From positions 124,001-188,000 of the forward strand of contig CAMVFZ010000001.1 in NCBI GenBank assembly GCA_947166905.1: a DNA stretch of 64,000 bases, given 5' to 3'. Made by a program: the position numbers and the translations under genes. Each line of letters starts with the position of its first letter. The stretch's first letter is position 1. The notes below the pieces were generated by a model, which made no database searches, had not been told where the DNA came from, and saw only the letters and a list, made by a program, of their open reading frames with translations. Source of the DNA: an uncultured Prevotellaceae bacterium. Its GTDB lineage: Bacteria; Bacteroidota; Bacteroidia; Bacteroidales; UBA932. This document shows positions 59,164 to 64,000 of the stretch, piece after piece.

Positions 59164-61257
59164 TTAAAGAGGATCTACATCTATTGAAATATGTCCGGCC
59201 CATTTGTGGAAAGACTCAAAGCCGGATACAAGTGCGAGCAGCTTTTCCTTTGACTTGGAAAGCTGCTTGTTGCGTAACATAGTCAGACGAATGATACGCA
59301 GATGGCGGCCGGCGATTCTGTCCACCTGAGGAGGGAACGGCCCCAGCACAGTACCGATGCCAGCCCGGCGCAACTGCCCGGCCAGAAGCATGGAAAGATT
59401 TTCAAGGCGGGTCTCGAAGCTATCCTGAAGCACCAGGTCTATCATTCTGGTATAGGGCGGATATCCAAAGGCCTGCCTTTGCGCATTCAGTTCCGACTCA
59501 AAGTCTTCCGACGCCGACAAGCCAGCCAGAAGTTTGTAGACCGGATGGTCGCTGCGGGAGGTCTGGACCATCAGCATTCCGGCCTTACCACGCCGGCCGG
59601 CACGCCCCTGTAGCTGGGACAGTATCTGGACCGCCTTTTCGTCGGCCCTGAAGTCCATAAGACCTATTAAACTGTCGGCGCCGATGGCGGCCACAAGCTG
59701 TAGTCCAGGGAAGTCAAAGCCCTTGACCAGCATCTGTGTACCTATCAGTATATCAAGTTCTCCTTTAGCAAAACTATCCGTTATTTCCTGACGTGCCGAT
59801 GCCGCCGTATCTCCGTCCAGGCGGGCTATTCTGGCCTGCGGAAAAAGTGCGGCCGCCTCTTCTTCTATCTTTTGAGTACCGGAGCCCATGCCCTGTAAAG
59901 TACCGCCGCAGGATGGGCAGGCTTCCACCGGCTTTCTGGCCCCGCAATAATGGCAGACAAGTTTACCGGAATCCTTATGGTAGCTCATTGGCACATTGCA
60001 GTGCGGGCACTTGACAATCTCTCCACAGGCGGTGCATTGCATGGCCGTAGAATAAGCCCTGCGAGCACGCAAAATCAGCACCTGGCCGCCACCGGCCAAA
60101 GTCTTGCCTATCTGGGCGATTAGCTTTCTGGAGAAGTTGCCCACCATTCCGTTCTTCTTGTATTCAGCAGTGGTATCGATAATCTCTACCCTTGCATCCC
60201 CGCTTCCAAAGTATTTTTCCTTAAGCGACACCCTGGCATACTTGCCAGCATTGCAGTTATAGATTGTCTCCAGAGAAGGGGTCGCAGAGCCCAGCAGGAA
60301 GCGGGCGCCGTGAAGCGCGGCCAACACTGCCGCACAGTCCCGCCCGTTGTAGCGGGGCGACGAGTCCTGCTTGTACGCTCCGTCGTGTTCCTCGTCTACC
60401 ACAACCAGGCCCAGGTTAGTGTGGGGCAGAAAGATGGAAGAGCGGGTACCAAGTACGACGTAGGGCTTTTTGCGGACAGCGTCCGTCACTATGCTGCGCT
60501 GAACCGCTGTCTGCGCGGAATGATAAGTATAAAGCCTGGGGCCGAAGTAAGCGCGCAGGCGATCCTCCAGCTGCCCGCTAAGGGCAATCTCCGGCACAAG
60601 TATTAGCGCATTGCGTCCCTGGGACAGAGCCTCGCTGGCCAGGGTGATATAAACCTCTGTTTTTCCTGAACCAGTCACTCCGTCAAGCAGGGCCGGCTTT
60701 CCCTCAAGGAAGGCCTTCCTTAATGAGCCCAAGGCCGTCGTCTGGGCCTTGCTCAGTTTAGTCTGTACGGGATCCCACGGCAGGGTGTCGTCCAGCAGGG
60801 CAATCTGGGTTTTCAGATTCTCTATGGCCTCCAGAAGGGCAGCCTTCTTTTTAGTGCCCTCGCGGGCGGCATCGGCCTTGGCAAGTTTGTCGTCAAGGGA
60901 CTCGCGGAGTTTGGCAAGTTTAGCGGACCTGTCCAGGCGTACTATGCCTGCGGGACAGGCGATTTTATAGACTTCGCCGATGCTGCAAAGGTAGTAGTCC
61001 GCAATGAATTGCCAAAGCTTCAACTCGTTCTCAGTAATATCGGGGAGGGCCTCGATATCATCGGCATACCTGACCTTTGTTTCCTCCGGGGGCGGCGGGC
61101 AATCGGCCTCCCAAACGACTCCGCTGTAAGGACGGCCTGCAAATGTCACTTTGATCCTGCTGCCGCGATGGACGTCCATACCATCGGGCAAAAGATAATA
61201 AGGTTGCCAGTCCAGCCGCAGCGGGACCACCACCTTGATATATCTTTTTCTGTCCAT
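59164..61257 (-). CDS. priA: Primosomal protein N' (replication restart helicase)
   Basis: 697 residues from MDRKRYIKVVVPLRLDWQPYYLL; an 11-residue upstream extension is unsupported. N-terminal 3'-end-binding domain, then helicase motifs: DGVTGSGKTEVY (Walker A), VVDEEHD (DEAH-like), GSATPSLET, and C-terminal motifs GTQMLVKGFDFPGLQLV and QLQGRAGRRGK. Eight zinc cysteines occur in CTACGEIVKCPHCNVP and VCHYCGARKP..CPSCGG. It reloads the replisome at stalled forks. Convergent with subunit K, 9 nt apart. Confidence 0.95.
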   Translation of the reverse strand: MDRKRYIKVVVPLRLDWQPYYLLPDGMDVHRGSRIKVTFAGRPYSGVVWEADCPPPPEETKVRYADDIEALPDITENELKLWQFIADYYLCSIGEVYKIACPAGIVRLDRSAKLAKLRESLDDKLAKADAAREGTKKKAALLEAIENLKTQIALLDDTLPWDPVQTKLSKAQTTALGSLRKAFLEGKPALLDGVTGSGKTEVYITLASEALSQGRNALILVPEIALSGQLEDRLRAYFGPRLYTYHSAQTAVQRSIVTDAVRKKPYVVLGTRSSIFLPHTNLGLVVVDEEHDGAYKQDSSPRYNGRDCAAVLAALHGARFLLGSATPSLETIYNCNAGKYARVSLKEKYFGSGDARVEIIDTTAEYKKNGMVGNFSRKLIAQIGKTLAGGGQVLILRARRAYSTAMQCTACGEIVKCPHCNVPMSYHKDSGKLVCHYCGARKPVEACPSCGGTLQGMGSGTQKIEEEAAALFPQARIARLDGDTAASARQEITDSFAKGELDILIGTQMLVKGFDFPGLQLVAAIGADSLIGLMDFRADEKAVQILSQLQGRAGRRGKAGMLMVQTSRSDHPVYKLLAGLSASEDFESELNAQRQAFGYPPYTRMIDLVLQDSFETRLENLSMLLAGQLRRAGIGTVLGPFPPQVDRIAGRHLRIIRLTMLRNKQLSKSKEKLLALVSGFESFHKWAGHISIDVDPL

Positions 61258-61306
61258 CACCGCTAAGATAGTTATAAATGCGCAAAGCATTGTAAGAAAA
61301 AATCAC

Positions 61307-61314
61307 TATTTTTG
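61307..61314 (+). promoter_or_regulatory. -7 element for the serine hydrolase gene
   Basis: TATTTTTG in the priA/hydrolase intergenic region, about 50 nt before ATG 61364. Confidence 0.4.
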
Positions 61315-61363
61315 TAAGGTTGCAACTTATACCGGAATAATCACTTAATGTAACATAACTGTT

Positions 61364-62506
61364 ATGAAAAAATCCTTCATTTTTGCTGCCGCCCTGTCAC
61401 TACTGATGGTATCTTGCGGCAAGAGCGCAGAGCAGGCATTCGTAGAAGATATAGAGGCTTATCGCCAGGAGATGGGCAACGTTGGCCTGGCAGTTGCCGT
61501 GGTCAAGGACAATAAGATAGTTTATCATGCTAACTTTGGTGTTTCAGACATTGATACTCAGGCACCTTTGCAGGATAACTCCCTTTTCAGAATTGCTTCC
61601 ATCTCCAAGTCTTTCAGCGCAGTTTCAATGCTTCAGCTTGTAGAAAAAGGCCTTGTTTCACTGGATACCGACGTCAGCGAGCTGGCCGGCTTTACGGTAC
61701 GCAACCCCAAGTTCCCGGACAAGGTAATTACCCTGGAACTTCTCATGTCCCATACATCCAGCCTTAATGACAGCGAAGGCTATTTTACCCTTGACGTAAT
61801 CAATCCGGAGGCCAATCCCAACTGGGCTAACTGCTATAATGACTACGCCCCCGGAGAAGGCTACGAGTACTGCAACCTCAACTTCAATATGGTGGGTACT
61901 TTCATAGAAAAGCTCTCCGGCGAGCGCTTCGACCAGTACGTTGTTCACCACGTCCTTGAGCCCCTTGGCCTCTATGGCGGATACTGCGTCGATTCACTTG
62001 ACGCTTCACGCTTTGTCAAGCTTTACAACTACAACGCCAAGGAAGACAAGATGGTAGAACAGACCGATGCCTACGAGCCCCGCAGCGAGCGCATCGCCAA
62101 CTATAAGTTCGGTTACGACACACCCGTCTTCTCCCCCACCGGCGGCATGAAGATATCCGCATGCGATCTTGCCCGCTACATGATGATGCACATGGGTTGG
62201 GGGACCTCTCCCGACGGCGTAACTCTCATTACCAAAGAGCATTCAGAGTCCATGCAGACTCCCCGTTCGGATGACGAGCACTACGGCCTAGCTATCTGGC
62301 ACGATTTTGACAGGATTCCCGGCGTTGAACTGGTGGGCCACACCGGCGGAGCCTACGGACTTCGCAGCGCAATGTTCTGGGCACCGGACCGCAGCTTCGG
62401 CCTTGTTATGATTAGCAGCGGCTGCAAGGTAGACGGAGAAGGCGAGCAGAACATTATCACCGGAACACTCAACCGCATGTACAATCACTTTGTTAAGACA
62501 AAATAA
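61364..62506 (+). CDS. Beta-lactamase-fold serine hydrolase, lipoprotein
   Basis: 380 residues. Lipobox LMVSC (C18). Class C beta-lactamase/esterase (AmpH, EstB) motifs: S-x-x-K in IASISKSFSA, Y-x-N in YEYCNLNF, and HTGG near the C-terminus (VGHTGGAYG) in place of KTG. It is probably an exported D,D-peptidase-like or esterase enzyme. Penicillin hydrolysis is not implied by sequence. A thioredoxin-like gene follows 9 nt later. Confidence 0.88.
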   Translation: MKKSFIFAAALSLLMVSCGKSAEQAFVEDIEAYRQEMGNVGLAVAVVKDNKIVYHANFGVSDIDTQAPLQDNSLFRIASISKSFSAVSMLQLVEKGLVSLDTDVSELAGFTVRNPKFPDKVITLELLMSHTSSLNDSEGYFTLDVINPEANPNWANCYNDYAPGEGYEYCNLNFNMVGTFIEKLSGERFDQYVVHHVLEPLGLYGGYCVDSLDASRFVKLYNYNAKEDKMVEQTDAYEPRSERIANYKFGYDTPVFSPTGGMKISACDLARYMMMHMGWGTSPDGVTLITKEHSESMQTPRSDDEHYGLAIWHDFDRIPGVELVGHTGGAYGLRSAMFWAPDRSFGLVMISSGCKVDGEGEQNIITGTLNRMYNHFVKTK

Positions 62507-62515
62507 AGATACTCA

Positions 62516-63028
62516 ATGAAAAGAATACTTTCAGTTATAGTTCTGGTTGCAGCAATGGCTGCATTCATTCCTGCAAAAGCACAGGAAGAACTCAAAAAGG
62601 TTTACGACGACGAGATTAATCCCATCGAGCAGATAGACAACGCCCTGGCCCAGGCCGGTGCAGAAGGCAAATTCGTAATTTGCCAGGTGGGCGGCAACTG
62701 GTGCCCCTGGTGCCTTCGCTTCGCGGCATTCATCACCGCCGATGCCGACATCAGCAAGCTAATTGCCGACAACTTCGTTTACATCCATGTAAACTTCGAT
62801 CCCAGGGCCAACAGAAAAGACCCGGCAAAGGCAGAACTCGCAGGACAGATGATGAAGAAGGTAGGCAATCCCGGCCGCTTCGGTTATCCTGTCTTCGTGG
62901 TTCTTGATGCCACAGGCAAGGTACTGCACATCCAGGACTCAAGTTTCCTGGAAGAAGGCAAAGGCTACGACAAGGAAAAAGTTGTACGTTTCTTCAAAAA
63001 CTGGACGCCGTCTGCCGTTAACAAATAA
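62516..63028 (+). CDS. Exported thioredoxin-like protein (CPWC)
   Basis: 170 residues. Signal peptide MKRILSVIVLVAAMAAFIPAKAQ. Thioredoxin fold with redox pair C-P-W-C in GGNWCPWCLRF and the cis-proline region FGYPVFVVLD, of the thioredoxin_7 / YyaL-N type. The periplasmic location suggests thiol-disulfide exchange. Partner unknown; probably cotranscribed with the serine hydrolase. Confidence 0.85.
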   Translation: MKRILSVIVLVAAMAAFIPAKAQEELKKVYDDEINPIEQIDNALAQAGAEGKFVICQVGGNWCPWCLRFAAFITADADISKLIADNFVYIHVNFDPRANRKDPAKAELAGQMMKKVGNPGRFGYPVFVVLDATGKVLHIQDSSFLEEGKGYDKEKVVRFFKNWTPSAVNK

Positions 63029-63036
63029 AAATAAAG

Positions 63037-63044
63037 TATATTTG
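63037..63044 (+). promoter_or_regulatory. -7 element for parAB
   Basis: TATATTTG, 24 nt upstream of the parA ATG at 63069. Confidence 0.5.
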
Positions 63045-63068
63045 CAGATTGCATAAATAATACAGAAT

Positions 63069-63872
63069 ATGGGAAAAGTTATAGCAATAGCCAACCAGAA
63101 AGGCGGAGTAGGAAAGACCACTACGGCCATCAACCTTGCCGCATCCCTGGCTGTGCTGGAGAAGAAGGTTCTTGTCATAGACTCGGACCCCCAGGCCAAC
63201 ACCACGTCCGGCCTTAACTTCTCCCCTGAAGACGATCAGAAAAGAACTCTGTATGAGGTACTTATCGGAGAACTTGACATCCGTGACGCCCTCATCCAGA
63301 CAGAGATGAACAATCTGCATATGATCCCCTCCCACATCAACCTTGTGGGTGCGGAAATAGAAATGCTCAAAATAGATGACCGCGAGTCCGTTATGCGCAA
63401 AGCCCTTGCGCCGATTCTTAACGACTACGACTACATCATCATTGACTGCTCCCCTTCCCTGGGCCTTATTACGGTAAACGCGCTTGTCGCCGCCAACTCC
63501 GTAATCATTCCTGTTCAGCCTGAATTCTTCGCCCTGGAAGGCCTTGGCAAGCTGCTCCAAACTATCCGCATAGTCCAGAACAGCCTTAACCAGGACCTTA
63601 CAATAGAGGGTTTTGTAGTCACAATGTTCGACGGCCGCACCAAGGTTCACACCCAGGTGGTAGGAGAACTCAGGGAGCATTTCAAAGACATGGTCTTCAA
63701 GACCATCATCCAAAGAAACATCAGGTTGTCCGAGGCCCCGTCACACGGAAAGCCAATCATACTTTACGACGTGATGAGCAACGGTACGACCAATTATTTA
63801 AATCTAGCCAAAGAGGTACTGCAGCGTAACTCTGAGTACCCTATGGACGAAGACGGAGAAGACTATGAATAA
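63069..63872 (+). CDS. parA: Chromosome-partitioning ATPase ParA (Soj)
   Basis: 267 residues. Deviant Walker A KGGVGKTTT at residues 11-19, Walker A' VIDSDPQANTT, Walker B YIIIDCSPSLGLIT. The short form without an N-terminal DNA-binding extension marks the chromosomal Soj type rather than plasmid type Ia. With ParB it segregates the origin region. The stop overlaps the parB start by 8 nt. Confidence 0.95.
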   Translation: MGKVIAIANQKGGVGKTTTAINLAASLAVLEKKVLVIDSDPQANTTSGLNFSPEDDQKRTLYEVLIGELDIRDALIQTEMNNLHMIPSHINLVGAEIEMLKIDDRESVMRKALAPILNDYDYIIIDCSPSLGLITVNALVAANSVIIPVQPEFFALEGLGKLLQTIRIVQNSLNQDLTIEGFVVTMFDGRTKVHTQVVGELREHFKDMVFKTIIQRNIRLSEAPSHGKPIILYDVMSNGTTNYLNLAKEVLQRNSEYPMDEDGEDYE

Positions 63873-64000
63873 ACCCGTTCATGGCCTTGGAAAAGGCCTC
63901 GGAGCCCTTCTGGGCGACGTAGACAGCGTTCAGTCACTGCGCAAGCCTATCGGCTACGTCAACAAGGAAATCGCCGGAGCAAAGGAGCCCCAGGATACAT
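63865..64000 (+). CDS. parB: Chromosome-partitioning protein ParB (partial, runs off window end)
   Basis: Only the first 45 codons are present, from ATG 63865. MNKPVHGLGKGLGALLGD is the typical ParB/Spo0J N-terminus with the basic GLGKGLGALL segment that stimulates ParA. The CTP-binding and helix-turn-helix parts lie beyond the window. It suggests the replication origin may be within reach on this side. Confidence 0.9.
   Translation, partial: MNKPVHGLGKGLGALLGDVDSVQSLRKPIGYVNKEIAGAKEPQDT

Noticed and set aside
61364-62506. Beta-lactamase resistance gene
   Set aside because: SxxK and YxN are present but the KTG box is HTG and the length and lipoprotein signal fit AmpH/esterase-like housekeeping hydrolases.

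Overview
The window reads as chromosome of a member of the order Bacteroidales. The evidence is Bacteroidetes-type promoters (TAnnTTTG near -7, sometimes TTTG near -33), almost no Shine-Dalgarno sequences, lipoproteins and secreted glycan or peptide hydrolases, a split glycine decarboxylase (gcvPA/gcvPB), a V-type ATPase operon with a DUF2764 gene, and DUF3943, GH92 and S9 families. Gene order is dense, with many 1-20 nt overlaps. Most of the window looks like an uncultured gut-type Bacteroidales core genome. No species can be named from sequence alone.

Layout. 1-5 kb: a partial secreted vWA-like protein, a divergent Nudix regulator / ADP-ribosylglycohydrolase pair, a DUF3298 lipoprotein, and a repeat-rich gap hiding a 55-residue protein gene with its own promoter and terminator. 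5-9.9 kb: secreted C69 dipeptidase, rpmE2, tRNA-Pro, tRNA-Glu, glmM and a DUF1343 (NamZ-like) protein. 9.9-12.2 kb: an ECF sigma / anti-sigma / exported protein / outer-membrane-barrel operon. 12.2-21.9 kb: housekeeping genes (cca, xer recombinase, hpf, aspA, TGS-uridine kinase, ettA, HAD phosphatase, CNNM transporter). 21.9-24.9 kb: a visibly AT-richer accessory island with an unrecognised two-gene module (PD-(D/E)XK-like protein plus partner), a gene remnant and an Rpn-type nuclease gene, bordered by palindromic repeats. 24.9-33.9 kb: a minus-strand operon for lipoate attachment and glycine cleavage (lplA-gcvT-gcvH-gcvPA-gcvPB-lpd) ending in a GH92 alpha-mannosidase. 34-42 kb: a ureohydrolase-family gene overlapping a double-SUMF1 lipoprotein, DUF3943, DUF4332, S9 peptidase and a flavodiiron protein. 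42.1-47.2 kb: a six-gene coupled membrane-lipid operon. 47.2-51.2 kb: an alkaline phosphatase fused to a GH10-like barrel, and an M23 peptidase. 51.2-59.2 kb: tRNA-Val, an isochorismatase-fold hydrolase and the V-ATPase operon E-DUF2764-A-B-D-I-K. 59.2-64 kb: priA, a beta-lactamase-fold hydrolase, a thioredoxin-like protein, parA and the start of parB.

Most notable: a family of about 28-bp palindromes (core GTCATGCCC...GGGCATCTCC) occurs at least five times. Two copies lie inside neighbouring genes (lplA and the ureohydrolase gene) in the same orientation and the same reading frame, adding a short '..P..xGHDG' peptide to each protein. Two intergenic copies bound loci that share a second 37-38 nt motif on their other side but carry different cargo (the 55-residue protein gene in one, the Rpn nuclease gene in the other), which suggests a mobile or exchangeable repeat-bounded locus.
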